Assembly: GCA_029204225.1 (NCBI GenBank)
Contig: CM055099.1
Coordinates: 66,117,852-66,181,851 of the forward strand
Direction of reading: 5' to 3'
DNA: 64,000 nt
From: Diphasiastrum complanatum
Lineage: Eukaryota > Streptophyta > Lycopodiopsida > Lycopodiales > Lycopodiaceae
Of the stretch, positions 31,371-46,569 are shown piece after piece. Each line of letters opens with the position of its first letter. Position 1 is the stretch's first letter. A program made the translations under genes and the position numbers. The notes beneath the pieces were generated by a model. That model made no database searches, was not told the DNA's origin, and saw only the letters and a list, made by a program, of their open reading frames with translations.

Positions 31371-33129
31371 CTTTGTCTCACTGTTTTGAACAAATACTCT
31401 ATCCTTGTTTCTAATCCTTGTCACTTTTTTGAACACCAAATTGACCACTCATTAGCCCCATACACCACTTTAACCAATTGCACTTTTTTTCATTTTTATT
31501 ATCAAGAAATGAAGATGATATAGCTTTTCAAGTCCTCTATTTATTCCCATGCTTGTGTTTTTTATACTTATCACCAGTTCAAACCACTCTAAGCCCAATG
31601 TTGGGTTTATCATGCCCAACATTTCTTCCATTTCGTCTATCCAATGCAAGTGGATTGCAGACTCGACATCCTCTATTGTTTTGTGTGCCTTGTCTAATCC
31701 CGCTTCAAAATTTGCCCTTACTTCATCAAGCTCCCATATTTATGCCACTCTATCACAGACCACATGAATCTGAAAAAAAGAGATGTCATTATCATACAAA
31801 TTGCCATAAATAGGACATTGTCATACACATTGTCATACACATGCACATACATCAAAAAATCCTATTAATGAGAAAGTGCATAGACCAATGCAAAAGTGCA
31901 CACACCTCAAATAGCACATGATTGAGCATGTATCTAGTAAGTGGATACCAGATAGTATTTCCATGTTTCATTTGGATGGATCTTATTCTTTCCACATCAG
32001 CCAACTCAACCTCTGTGAAATGTTGTCTGAAGCATGATGGGGAACACTTGGAAAGAACACTCACGATATTTCATAAGGATCTAGTTACTAGTAAAATGTA
32101 ACATTACCAGTCAAAACTACCTCAGCCATGTACTCTTCATTCACGTCCATTAATGAGGTTGTCGTGGGGATTTAGCGAATGCAATTTTGCAAAGTGCAAG
32201 AGAAAAGTTCTTTCTATCAGGTTGATATGATGGTGATAGGCCAATCTTCCAAAATCTTCTTGAGAGAGTTCTTGCCAATAGAAGAAACTCAATTGTAGGT
32301 GCTACATTCTTATATAGCGTCAACAACTTTGTGGAGAATATAGACTTGATAAAAAATTCAAAGGTGTAAATGCACCAATGACATATATAAGATGAAAGAA
32401 ATCAGTGGATCAATGGAATAATGACAATGACAGTGTGTCTCATCACCCAGATATAGAACATGTGCAAAGAGTATGTGCAAAACTAAGGCAAGTGTGGCAA
32501 GATGTGAATTTTTAGGGATGGTGAGATTGTCGACATGTGACTCTGGGTTTAAGTGTAGAATGCAACATATTCCCATTTCATATCATTTGACACCAAAAAT
32601 TGTTGGAAGTTGCAATATAGGTGTCCAATAGGCCAACATTCAGAACAACATGCATATACCAAAAAAATACAAAAAGACTTGGCAAAGGATTTGATTTTAG
32701 ATAAATTGTTGCATCAATGAAAAGAGGACTTGGATGGCACATCAACAGAAGGGGCTTTGGATGCCACACAATTGGATGAAATGTTTTCAATGATCCAACC
32801 AACAACAAACAATAGAAGCTTTGCTTTGTTGCTAATCATTATAAATATGTTCAATGAATGTGGATTGATTCATTTTTTGAAATGTGCTACATGTGTCGGA
32901 TAGAAGATAGATACATGCGTCCATTGTCTTTATATGTGACCATGGTTGATGGTAATTAGTTGCACATATGATGAAATTTCATGGTTCATTGTTTCTTGGA
33001 CAAAAGCATGATAGTTCTGTAGTTATTGAATTTATATCACTTGTGTTTTTCATTAAATTTATCTTATCGTCAATTATGGATATACTTGAAGTTAGTGTGA
33101 TTCTAGTCTTTACATAAGTGGCATAAGGA
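31371..33129. other. No recognisable gene
   Basis: AT-rich. A minus-strand open frame at 32064-31852 (MSVLSKCSPSCFRQHFTEVE) has no assigned family. No LTR end, primer site or RNA gene is seen. Confidence 0.4.
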
Positions 33130-33182
33130 AGGTCACATTACATTGCTTGTGGTTTATGTGGATGACCTGCTTATCACTAGAA
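33130..33182 (+). pseudogene. copia RT scrap with YVDD
   Basis: ITLLVVYVDDLLIT is readable in frame; there is nothing copia-like immediately downstream. It is a short fossil of the catalytic loop. Confidence 0.6.
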
Positions 33183-33199
33183 CTTGTGGTAAGATGTTA

Positions 33200-33510
33200 G
33201 ATGTTAGTCGACACACTTGCATCAAGCTTTGATTATCTCCCTTGCTTAATGCCTTTAGTTATTAGAACACCATCTATCTCGATGAGACAAGTATCACCAT
33301 TGAAAATGACATTGATTTTCAATCCAGTCTCAAGAAATTCTCCAACACTTAAAACATTCTTAGAAATGGTAGGCATGAACAACACATTATGAACCATCCT
33401 CCTCTGTGTTTTATGTACCCTTTGCCCTTGATTTGGAAAAAATGTGCACTCTCCTCGCCTTCATTCTTCAATGAAGAGACTATCAAGTGACCAGCAACAA
33501 GATTATATTT
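33200..33510 (-). pseudogene. copia protease/pre-integrase fragment
   Basis: The minus strand reads VHNVLFMPTISKNVLSVGEF, then LETGLKINVIFNGDTCLIEI and a short basic tail. It matches the YVPxLxKNLLSVGxL region of copia polyproteins. It is head-to-head with the YVDD scrap, so at least two element fragments abut here. Confidence 0.6.
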
Positions 33511-35439
33511 CTTTTAAATATTATTTTGCTATCATATAATGTAGTTTAGAACATGTCTTTAGCTACTTTGAGTTTAGTAACTATGCTTTAAGGTTAATCT
33601 ATAGAATGCTTTAAAGGTGCACATTGTTACGATTTGATTGAATGTACTTTCCAAAGTTTTGTGAAATAATTGGATGATTGGGCCCTTTTAAAAATCAATT
33701 GTTTTTCAATGCCAACCAAAAATAGAATCTCAAGCTTAGGCATCTCAAATTGATAAGATCATGTACCATGTCAATGGGACATATTGATGTGGAGATCTTT
33801 GTTAATGATAATAAATGGCTTTGGTTAACAATGCATGTTTTATACTTTGATATGGTTAACACAACATTGTGACAACACATATGCAATTCAAATGAGACTT
33901 GTACCCATGAAGAAACACATATAATGCTCTTGTTTCATGTGAACTCTTGACAAGCATTATAAAGAGGTCATAACAACAACTTTATTATTATTACTCTACC
34001 TGGTCAAATATACCTCCAAGAAATAGAATGATTTGAAACTACCACAATTATAAAATATAAAGTAGACAACACATATGTATGCAAACATCTAAGTTGACAA
34101 TTGCCAAAGTTTTACACAATAAACTTGTTGAGTTTTAAATTTTGCACGCTTCAGTTGAATAAAGTTTTCTTAGTACTTTGTCCACCAACAACCAGTCTTA
34201 TTGTTGCATCGGGTGGTTTTTGTTTAAGCATATTTGTTCAACATTAGCTTTGATTATATCCAAGCATTTAAAGATGATGAACTCGCCAACACATAGCATG
34301 TTAATCAATGTTGGTGGTTACATGAGGCTTTGCGTAGTTCATGACATGTGTCAATAACTCCATGGATTTTGCATTGGACTGATGCAAGCCATACATTAAA
34401 ATAGGTCACAATCTATTTTTTTAATCCATAGAGTATCCCCATGCTATCTGGTGCCATTGATTTGTTTTCATAAGCATGACATGAAATCACCTCTACAAGA
34501 CATGAATCAATGCATTGTAACATAAGATAGTTTTGATCTTATTAGTTAGCACGTGCTTTGATTTAAAATGAAACCCTTCATAGGTAAGAAAGCCTTAAAA
34601 GTAACTTGTCTTCTTGATTATTTATAACAAATATACATTACATTTTTCAAAATGTTAGGCTTTGACTTTAGAACCCAAACAAATCTATTGAAAGCTTGCA
34701 TAATCCTCTACACAATATCTTCTCCCATAATCACCTTAATAACTCCAATAGACAAAATTTTTTGTGATTCATGTTGTCAAAAGACATTTTCACATTTCAT
34801 ATGTGATATTACTAGGACATGACTTTCTAATGGAAGTTATTATTAAAGTAAAACATTTTTGTTATGAGCTTTAAATTGTCAGTGTGCATGCTTCTCAAAG
34901 GAATAAGGGATCACTTAAAAAAGAATTGTTGGCCATTTTCAGTGCCATGCAATCCCAATGCACAAGGCATGTAAATAATTATTGAGGTCTCTCACATCCT
35001 CAATTTTGTAAGCTATGACACCACAAAGTAGTGCACTTCTACTGCACAAAGTGTTGATAGCTACAAATAAGCCATGAAGCGTTAAAAGAAAGCAGCAACT
35101 AATTTTGATTGAATGTGCCTTGAAGCACAATAGAAAATTGATGTGGAACGGCTCAAATAGAAAATTTAAAATGCCTTGTAAAGTCAAGTTACTTGCAAAA
35201 ATAAATAAAGGCAAGGTGACTTAGACTCACAAGTTTTAGAAATGAGCCAATAGTCAATTGGCCACTTCGAATATTTGGACCCAACTTTATTAGATTCAAA
35301 TATAGTAATTTTTTTGCTACAAAATCAAAATTCTAAAATTAATCATTTGAAGGCCTCCCGCCTTGATTCAAACAAATAGAATAACATTATTTTGTAGGTC
35401 CAATTTTTTTTTTTCCAAACTCTTATACCAAAAACTTGC
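33511..35439. other. No recognisable gene
   Basis: AT-rich. An open frame at 35214-34939 has no recognised domain. It may be old retroelement DNA, but no motif is readable. Confidence 0.4.
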
Positions 35440-35850
35440 TATCGTCATCACAACAATATTTTGATTTTTTCTTCTTTAGTGACATGACATCTCATCAACA
35501 AATATCCAATCAATAATAGGATTTCCTCCCACTTCAATTTGCCTAATATGAACCCATGTCACCACTTTGTTCCTTTTATGCATCAAATGTTAAAAAGCAA
35601 TCACATCAAAAAGTGGTGACAAAGGACGCCCTTGATGCACCCCACATTCAATAGGAATACTTGCAAAAAAATATATTCATCAATTCAATTTTCAAAAAAA
35701 AAAGTACATCTGTCGAACGATGCCTCCAAGTCTAGTTTCACGAGCACTCTAGGTCCTCTTTCCATGAATGCAACATATATTGTTGTCATAGTGTTCAATA
35801 TATCATCGAAGATTTTTCTTCCATGCACAAATTTATTTCACTAAAAAAAA
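35440..35850 (-). pseudogene. LINE reverse transcriptase remnant
   Basis: The minus strand contains NKFVHGRKIFDDIL followed by VLVKLDLEAS (35844-35720), the non-LTR RT motif FVxGRxIxDNI...KLDxxKAFD. Further on (35643-35600) it has GVHQGRPLSPLFDV, matching GVRQGCPLSPLLF. Frameshifts separate the pieces. The endonuclease and 3' end are not recognised. Order and spacing fit a plant L1-type element; here it is a fossil. Confidence 0.7.
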
Positions 35851-36418
35851 GACTTGGTAATAGAGAACCAAGCTTTAATGCTAGCAATTAGAACTTTGTG
35901 TTTTTTTTTGTTAAAATAACAAATCTATCTAATTTTTTTAAAAGAAATCTCTCCAATTTTACATTGTACCAAGAATGCAAATACAAAGTAGTAAAAGGAT
36001 CATTTATCCCAACTTCTATAAACAAATTTCTACTAAACTTATCCGATGCTATTGTTTCTAGCCTACAACAACACATTTTACCATCAAAAATCTGAATATG
36101 CTTTTTGAAGTCACAAAAATCAAACAATTTTTTTTCCCTTTTTTCTTTCCCACTTGTCCTATGAGTGTTATGGGCAATTAAAAAGAAAGAATTAATTTTG
36201 TTGTACTATAGTGAGGTTGAAGATCGATACAATAGGGAGGAAGGTGATCTACAAGTCAAGGAAACTCTCGCACGCTAGTGGTAGCTGTCAGTGGCTACAT
36301 CTTTCAAAGCTCGCACTATGTTTTAACAAAACATTGAAACTATAACTAATCCTAGAAAATGCAGAGAAGGGTAGATCTACTCCTAAGTCCTACATGGATT
36401 TTTGTGGGCACCATACCC
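35851..36418. other. No recognisable gene
   Basis: AT-rich sequence, possibly more LINE on the minus strand (open frame 36127-35888), without a motif I can support. Confidence 0.35.
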
Positions 36419-36806
36419 TTCATAGCTCTTGGCCTCTTTGGGTTCCAACGCTTTAAAAAAGAGAGAAATCTACCTGCGTTGGCTTAAAGTCCGTAATACA
36501 GATCTAACATTTGAAATGCATGCTACGACAAAAAGAGGAGGAAGAGAGAAGGGAAAAGCAATGAAGGAACATGGAAGTTGATATTCCAATGCAGACATAC
36601 CTCACTTGGTTTGTTTCAACCTACATAACTACTTGATGGTGGAAATTGCTTGCTTCCTATGCTATAGCATTCCTATGGCAAGGGATTAGATGTGATCTAC
36701 GATGGATATAAACTAACAAGAGGAGATGCTACACATGATTAGTGATCTAGGCATCATACATGCATAATAAAACAAGCATCAAGCAAAAAGCATAATGCTC
36801 ACCTCA

Positions 36807-36810
<4 letters not shown>

Positions 36811-36898
<88 letters not shown>
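36811..36898. repeat. (CT)n microsatellite, left palindrome arm
   Basis: About 44 uninterrupted CT units. Confidence 0.95.
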
Positions 36899-36902
<4 letters not shown>

Positions 36903-37076
36903 TCTGGAACTGGAAGAGACCCTTCTTCAAATGTAGATGTGGTGACAAGTGAAAGAACAACTCTTCTATTGTTTGATTCGATCATGGTGTTTGGTTTATG
37001 ATGAACAATGAGAGAGTTGTTCTTGCACTTGTCACCACATCTACATTTGAAGAAGGGTCTCTTCCAGTTCCAGATT

Positions 37077-37265
<189 letters not shown>

Positions 37266-37664
37266 GGTGAGCGTTATGCTTGTTTTATTATGCATGTATG
37301 ATGCCTAGATCACTAATCATGTGTAGTATCTCCTCTTGTTAGTTTATATCCATCGTAGATCGCATCTAATTCCTTGCCATAGGAACGCTAAAGCATAGGA
37401 AGCAATTTCCACCATCAAGTAGTTATGTAGGTTGAAACAAACCAAGTGAGGTATGTCTGCATAGGAATATCAAATTCCATGTGCCTTCATTGCTTTTCCC
37501 TTCTCTCTTCCTCCTCTTTTTGTTGTAGCATGCATTTCAAATGTTAGATCTGTATTACGGACTTTAAGCCAACGCAGGTAGATTTTTCTTTTTTTTAAAG
37601 CCTTGGAACCCAAAGAGGCCAAGAGCTATGAAGAGCTATCTTAATGATCACGCCATAATATTGT

Positions 37665-39854
<2,190 letters not shown>

Positions 39855-40149
39855 ATGAGGAAAAATGAATAGGGTTGTGTGATTTTCCTCTTTATAGAAC
39901 CAAACGACACTTAGGTGTACTAAGTGCAAATTGTTGCTCACCATTAGATTAACTGTCCATAATGTGCACAGATCCTAGCCATTGCCAAGATTCACAACTC
40001 TCCCACCATTTAAAAAAAGAAAACTTTTTCTATTGTGTGGGGTCTTTTATCATAGTAAGGCATTTTTTTTGCCCACTAGTATATAAGGTTAGTACGCGAC
40101 ATTTACATTCCACAGAGGCTTGCGAAGTTGATTACAAATCTACACCCTT

Positions 40150-40905
40150 AAAATGCAAATTCTAGCCAGAACTCTAGTGACAAAACTAATAAAAGGTCTC
40201 TCAAACGATTCACGAAACTTTCACGAACTCATATTATTTCTGTTCAAGAATAATTTGTGTTGGATCAATCATGTTCTGAAATGCAACAAAACAAAACGAA
40301 ACAAAATCTAAACAAAAACAAAACAAAATGAAGCGAAGCGAAGCCTAAGTGAGCTCTGAAATTGATTTACGCTTATAGCCAAGTGATCGCGAAACAAAGC
40401 GAAACAAAACGAAACACGAAGCAAAAAAAAAACATTCACGAACAAAATCAGTTTGTCAGGAATTTAGATATGACTGCTGATCACTGCCAGCTATGTCACT
40501 CCTACGATCCTTCAAAGTGTAGTCAGACACTACTGATCTACGTTAACAAATTAATATGGCATTCAACAAATCAGACCAATGTGCGGAATTGAATAAACAA
40601 GTGAATCAGACACACGAATAATATCAGACAAAAATACATTTGAGATCATACAATCATACAGATTAATAAGTGCATAACAACTACAATATTTTCTATTGGT
40701 CTTCTGATTTTTTGAGCACTGCATGACATATCCACGCAATGCATTGGCGTGAGAGAAATGCAGTTCTCTCACGAATAATGTCTCGCTTACTTGCAGACTT
40801 CTAGATCTACAAATCCTCTACAAAATTGTCTCTCATAGGCGAACATGTATTCTATATATTTTCGTCTTCTGTATTCTTCTTGTATTATGCATCAAACATA
40901 AAGTT
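40150..40905 (-). mobile_element. Family-B LTR fragment
   Basis: Parallels 14080-14885: CAAAACGAAACAAAA runs, TGAGCTCTGAAATTGATTTACGCTTATAGCC, GCATTGGCGTGAGAGAAA, ATGTCTCGCTTACT and TATTATGCATCAA. It stops at 40905 where gypsy pol sequence starts. It lacks about the last 160 bp of the LTR start side. No internal copia sequence is attached. Confidence 0.8.
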
Positions 40906-42115
40906 GGGTTAAGACTGCTCCAACTGCATACTTCGATGCGTCCGTATGCACGTGAAACTCAATGGACCATTTGGGTGGGCGTAAGATTGGTGCTGAAACC
41001 AATGCATCCTTAAGCTTCTAGAAAGCCTTTAGGGCTTCCTCGTTCCAATGTGGATCCGTTGTGAGTTTGTAAATTGGTCGGGCTAACTCCGCAAAATCAA
41101 GAATGAAGATCCTATAATAGTTAGCATGACCCATAAAGATATAGACTTTGCGGATCGTCCCCGGTGGTGGTAGATCAATAATGATCCTGATCTTTGATAG
41201 ATCTATGGCGATCCCGTGTCTTGACACTATATGGCCGAGAATCAAGCCATGTGTTACCCAGAATTGACATTTTTCTGGATTCAGGGAGACCTGGTAGTCG
41301 CGGCATTTTTGTAACACCTTCTCCAGGTTGGATAAGTGTTATGAGTCTGCTCCATGCACGCACAGATCGTCCAAGAAAATTTCCAGAAATTTTTGCAGAT
41401 AATCTTTGAATGTCGCCTGCATGACTCGCTAGAAGGTGTTTGGGGCATTGCAAAGGCCGAATGGCATCACTTTATAGGCATAAGTTCCCCATTCCGTGGC
41501 AAATGTTGTCTTGTGCTGGTCCTGGGGGGCTATCTTCACCTGGTTGTAGCCGCTGAAGCCGTCTAGAAAACTGTAGGCCTCGGCGCCGGCTACTCTGTCG
41601 AGGACAACATGATCTTTTTTGGTGACTGCATTTAGCGCCTTCAGATTTATACAAATCCGCATTTTGTCATTCTTCTTGGGTACTATAACTATCCGTGATA
41701 TCCATTCTGTGTGCTCGATTTCATAGATAAAATCTGCATCCATCAGCCTCTACAACTCTTGCTTGATCAGTTCAGTATAATTCGGGTTGCAGCGGTAATA
41801 ACGGCTTACCTTGGGGACTGCTCCGTCCACCAAGGGTATGGTGTGTTGGACTAATGTTGGTGGAATGCCCTTCAGGTCACTATAACTCTAGGCAAAACAG
41901 TCTTTATATTCCACCAACAACGATCGTAGTCTCTTGAACTGTGTGGGTGTTAACTGCTCTCCCACATGCACTATCTTTTCTTCTTCACTTGGCTCGGCCA
42001 GATTCATTGGCTGTGTTCGCGCAGGTCCCTCAAAGACTTGTTTGCTGGTGCCTGACTTTGATCAGGTTCTCTCTGGGCTTGGGTATCATGATTACCACAT
42101 CGTCCAAGGTGTAAT
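40906..42115 (-). pseudogene. Ty3/gypsy reverse transcriptase (truncated pol)
   Basis: Minus strand from ~41960: TPTQFKRLRSLLVEYKDCFA, GIPPTLVQHTIPL, ADFIYEIEHTEWISRIVIVPKK, KMRICINLKALNAVTKKDHV, FLDGFSGYNQVKIAPQDQHK, YKVMPFGLCNAPNTF, an LDDL remnant of the catalytic loop, QVSLNPEKCQFWV and GHIVSRHGI. It then enters RNase H (VHTDASKYAVGAVL) at the left edge. Scattered stops and frameshifts make it inactive. RNase H is cut off by the family-B LTR at 40905. No LTR or integrase of its own is present. Confidence 0.86.
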
Positions 42116-42327
42116 CCATCATTGTTTGTCTACAAAATCACTTTAGTGCTAACGATTTCAAAGCTAGTTGCTAAAATATTGAACGTGACTTTTGTCATTA
42201 TAGCTTTGTGCAATATTGATAGGCGTAGTCATGCATTAGGAAAGGAGGCTTATTCCATTGTGCTCAATAGGTCGCTTACAAACTTCGACTTATTGAACCA
42301 ACTCACTTCACCTCCCTCTTTCCAACA
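42116..42327 (+). mobile_element. 5' LTR end of copia element C
   Basis: Ends ...CTTTCCAACA immediately before a primer site. The left limit is unclear because the partner LTR is absent from the window; the LTR may begin near 42116, where gypsy similarity stops. Confidence 0.5.
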
Positions 42328-42339
42328 TGGTATCAGAGC
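42328..42339 (+). other. Primer-binding site of element C
   Basis: TGGTATCAGAGC following LTR end CA. Several degenerate TATCAGAGC echoes follow at 42350-42440. Confidence 0.85.
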
Positions 42340-42554
42340 GTATACTATTATATCAGAGCTCTACTACTTGATATCTTTTATGATATCAAAGCGATATCAT
42401 TAGATAATTTTCATAGTATCATATCAGAGCAACCCTTGCTCTTATTCTTCAAATTGTGATATCAAATTTCAGCATCAGATAATTGATTTCCAATTGTAGC
42501 ATCGCATGGCATCATTCTTAACATCATCGATTTATCGACAGACTAAAGTTCTAG

Positions 42555-43092
42555 ATGGATTTTCAAAGTAAAGTCGGTCTCATCGCAGACAAGCTGAATG
42601 GATCCAATTATTGTTTGTGAAAATTTAAGATGAAGATTGTAGGATGTTTTCACAGGTATCGAAGTGAAGCTTGAAGATAATACAGCCGACTCAAAGTGGA
42701 AGTTGAAGAATGGTAAAGCTTTCACGCTTATTGTCCTCAATATATCAGACACTCAGATTGGCCACATATCCGAAGCTCAAACTTCGAAAGAAGTATGGGA
42801 CATCTTGAGCTCACTATATGATGTGAGAGATGTAACTTCCAAGTTACATCTGAGAAGAAAATTCTTAACTCTCAAGATGTCGAATGGTGATTCACTTTAG
42901 AATCATGTTAACTAGTTTAAGAATCTCTTGCAACAGATGGCCGTTGTCAGATCGATCATCGACGATCAAGACACAATTATGACATTGCTTTCAAGCTTGC
43001 CCTCTACATACGAGAACTGGGTGATAATCATATCGACACACTCAAATTTAATTCTTACTAGAGTTATCACTATGTTGCCCTAGCTCGTCTAC
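42555..43092 (+). pseudogene. copia gag of element C
   Basis: The ATG at 42555 reads MDFQSKVGLIADKLNGSNYC then a stop. Gag continues in another frame: EVWDILSSLYDVRDVTSKLH, LRRKFLTLKMSNGDSL, DDQDTIMTLLSSLPSTYENW. It ends exactly at the target site of element E (TCTAC, 43088-43092). On the far side (48093) the sequence is already pol, so the knuckle, protease and integrase had been lost before E arrived. Confidence 0.75.
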
Positions 43093-45022
43093 TATGAGAG
43101 ATTTCAACAAGTTTAGTCATATTTTGGTAAATTGTCAATTGAGGCCAAAACTCACTTTAGACTTAGAGATAAACTTTTTGAAGTTATATTAGTTTAAAAT
43201 ACATTCAATAAACATTTTTTGAAAGTGTGGGAAAGTTGGTAGTCGAGTTTGAGAGAGATTCAAATTTGAACTTTGGGTACATTGAATCTAGTTCCAACAT
43301 AGTAGGGTTTTTCATATTGGAGGGTAAGCCAAGTGGCAAAGTAGGGTTTGGACCAGTGTTGGCCGGGTCTTGATTTTTTTTTCGGTTCTCAACCTGGTTC
43401 TCAACCCGATTCTAAAGACCCTAACCGGCGGGTACACTATTTCTCAAGAATCGGCTTCTATGTAGAACCGGCGGGTATGCTCTTTTGTAGGAACCGGCCA
43501 CGGCTGAGAACCGTCAGGTCCCTTTGAGCCTTGGATTGAGGTTGAGAACCGAACCGTCATTTGGAGGGGGGTATAACTCGAGTATCAATTCACCCTACAC
43601 AACCTAACACTTATTAAGGGCGTTTAGTAGGACATCATGATAGATGAGAATGTAGACCTCATTGAGGAGGATGGATATTTTCATGAGTAGGATGAGTAAG
43701 GGAATGTTAAGATAGACATTGTAACAACACTTTTTTTCAAGGCTATCATTTTTATTGATGGGCAGTTAGTTGATAAGTGGAATGTTAAAAACTTAAGACA
43801 TTGTGCAACAAGAGTTTTTTTTAGCGGCTTTTATATGTCATATTTTTAGAGTGCTTATTAATTTAAGTTGTTTAGTTGTAAAGTATGATTTTTTTTGCAC
43901 AGTTGAAATATCATAGACATTGAAGAGTTCGGATTTTTATGAGTAATTGATAAGTGGAGGAATGCTCAAATTTTGTGGACTTACACTTTTTTTATGTGGC
44001 TTCCACGTGTCTTTGATAAATAATGTGAGAGAATTTTACCAAATGGGACGATTGCCTTCCTACCCTGGCATTCGATCCAAATAAGCCAATGGCCTCAGAG
44101 CAAATCAAAGATCAGCTGCCAATTGCTTGACTGTATTTCCGCGCAGCTATGATGGGAGGCTCTTGGGAATCCCGCTTCACCTCATGGACAACTTCCAAGT
44201 GGATTGCCGGAGCCTACCGTTGTTTCCTGCCACACAACTTGGATTTCAATACTGCATGCCTTGACTTTATGGAAAAGGTGCAACATCATTTAATTAAGTT
44301 TCGGTGCGAAGCCAATAAAAGTCCCCAATAACTACATTGCAGGTGTCGTGGGACCGCCACCGGTTTTGGTGGGGGATATTGTTGGAGGGTTTGCGGATCC
44401 CAAGGCAACCCTAACCCTAGTTAATAAGTGGGAGGGATTTGGCACCCTGCATGTGTAAGTCCAACCCGATGATCACATAGTTATTTGATTGATTAGTTAA
44501 AAGTTAATAAAGGACTTTAGGCCTTTTTGCGGGACTTTGAACGTCGTAGGGCCTAAATGTCAGGTTAGTGAATAAAGTTGGGATTCCCTCCAAATTTAAT
44601 GGAGTCCCACACTTTTTTAAATTTGAATAAAAAGAGAGGCAAGACTGGACCAATAGGATTCAGAGGCTAGGGTCCTCCTCTCTACTATAAAAAGGGACCA
44701 ACTCGAGTTGCTTTTGATGTTCATTTTCTCATTTCAATAAAGCAGATTGGTTCTCTTTAGAAATGGATTGATGAATGTCCTTGCTCTTCCTCTCTTTTCC
44801 TCCATTTCTCATTTTTTTTTGGTATTTGCTAATTGTTGGATTTGATCATTATTGGGATTGCTATTTCTTATACTTTGGTGAGAGAGAAAAGGAGAGAGAG
44901 AAGAGTAAGTTTCTATCATTGTTGTGGATCTAGGGTTAATGGAAGTAGGGTTGGTTTGCTCTTTTTGTAACCAAAGATCAGGGACATGGATTTGGATCTT
45001 GAATGATCTGAAATTCTTCACA
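43093..45022 (+). mobile_element. 5' LTR of element E, enlarged
   Basis: The first ~250 bp match the 3' LTR closely, as does the end (GATCAGGGACATGGATTTGGATCTTGAATGA). The middle (about 43345-44920) has no counterpart in the 645-bp 3' LTR. It includes a TATA-like CTATAAAAAGGGACC (44694) and a TGTTGGAGGG preceded by GGTGGGGGAT (~44360-44380) that resembles a purine tract/LTR start. Extra DNA was probably inserted or recombined in. Confidence 0.65.
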
Positions 45023-45036
45023 TGGTATCAGAGCTA
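45023..45036 (+). other. Primer-binding site of element E
   Basis: TGGTATCAGAGCTA directly after the LTR end TTCTTCACA. Confidence 0.9.
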
Positions 45037-45622
45037 TTGTGTTTCAGGTTATGAAAGGATCAACCACATTTATCAAAGATTTGGAGAATTACCAATGCTA
45101 GAGCATGCTAGATTGATTTCTACCCAAAAATCTCCATTTTGCATATGTAGAATTGATCTTTTGTAGGTCAAAACTCAATATAGGTTTATATACTTGATCA
45201 ATTCTAATTTCACACTTGGTTTACTGGAATTAGCCAGTTTTTGGTGCTTTAGGAAGGTCTCATTGGAGGCTACAAGATGATATATCAAGTTTTTAAAAAT
45301 TGCATGTAAAATTAAAGATATTCATTTTTTTGTGATTTTGTCAACACCCTAATTTTGATTGGATCCCTAGTTTGTGAGGTTACTAAACTTCATTTGAGTG
45401 TGTTTCAATCTTAGGAAGTGGCAAAAAAATCATTACATTGAAGATAGATCATAGGTTGATCAAGATTTTACTATTCTATGTGTTGATTTTTTAGTTAGAA
45501 ATGCTAGAAGAGATTTGAGAGGTTCCATATCTTTGTGATTTCTTCTTGAGTTCATTTTTGACACTTAAGAGAGTGCTTTGTGCATTGGAACTGGTTGAAA
45601 GACAAGATCAGCTCATTGCAAC

Positions 45623-46569
45623 ATGGCTACAAGTGGTGGATTCATGTTGGAAGGCAATGATGGACTTACCTCAAGTAACTATTCATTGTGGAAAGTGAGG
45701 ATGGAATCACTTCTTGAGATGAATGATGTTTTGAATATTGTTGTAGGTTTGGAGGAGAGACCAGCAACTCAACAAGATCAAATGAGGTATGATAAGAGGG
45801 CCAAAAGGGCTCTACACATTAAGATGAATGTTACCAATGAACTTCTCAAGGAGATTGGTAAGTGCACATCATCTTCGGAGCCTTGGGAAGCTTTGAAGAA
45901 GCTTTATGAATCCAAGTCTACATCAAGAGTGCTTACTCTTAGGAGGCAAATCTTTCTAAGTTTTCAAAAGAAGGAAGAGAGTACTCATGCTTTTGGTTTG
46001 AGGGTTAAAACATTCAATGATGAGTTAGCATGTATTGATGAAAGCATTAAGGAGGTAGAACTTGGTCAAGTTATACTTAATGGCTTGTTGGATGACATGC
46101 TAATCTTGTTCAAAGTTTTGCTATTCAAAAGACTTTGCCAAGTATTGTGGATTTGCAAAAGATCTTGGTGAATGAGGAGTTTAGGCTTCAAGCAAGAGGT
46201 GGATCTACATCAACATCTCATTATGAAGAGGATGCTATGTTCATCAAAGGCAACGTCGAGGGCAAAGGCAAAGGCGATTGGTCTAAAGGGCAAGATCAAG
46301 GTGAGACTTCCTCTTTTGGCAAAAAGTAAGATAAGTCTAAGTTGAAATGTTTCTATTGTGGAATCAAAGGGCATTTTGCAAATGAATGTTTGAAGAAGCA
46401 AAGAGATGAAGGTAGCAAGCAAATCAACTTTATTTCTAATGATGAGGATCTAGGTGGTGGTGATTCTCTTTCGATGTGTTCTTCAAGACTAATATCAAGT
46501 AAAGGTGACAAAGATTCATGGTGGATTGATAGTGGAGCAAGACATGTTTTGGAGAATCTTCTTGTGTAG
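45623..46569 (+). pseudogene. gag and protease start of element E
   Basis: The ATG at 45623 starts MATSGGFMLEGNDGLTSSNY, then SLWKVRMESLLEMND, EPWEALKKLYESKSTSRVLT and LRRQIFLSFQKKEEST. A one-base slip near 46120 moves to PSIVDLQKILVNEEFRLQAR. A stop (TAA) at 46327 precedes the CCHC knuckle CFYCGIKGHFANEC (46348-46389). The protease start DSWWIDSGARHVL (46510) is cut short: DSGA is present but the rest is replaced. Nearly intact gag with a missing pol fits a recent non-autonomous element. Confidence 0.82.

Noticed and set aside
32850-34900. Possible hidden gene in an AT-rich 2-kb region.
   Set aside because: Only two small copia scraps (33130-33510) could be read; no further motifs or splice-linked frames.
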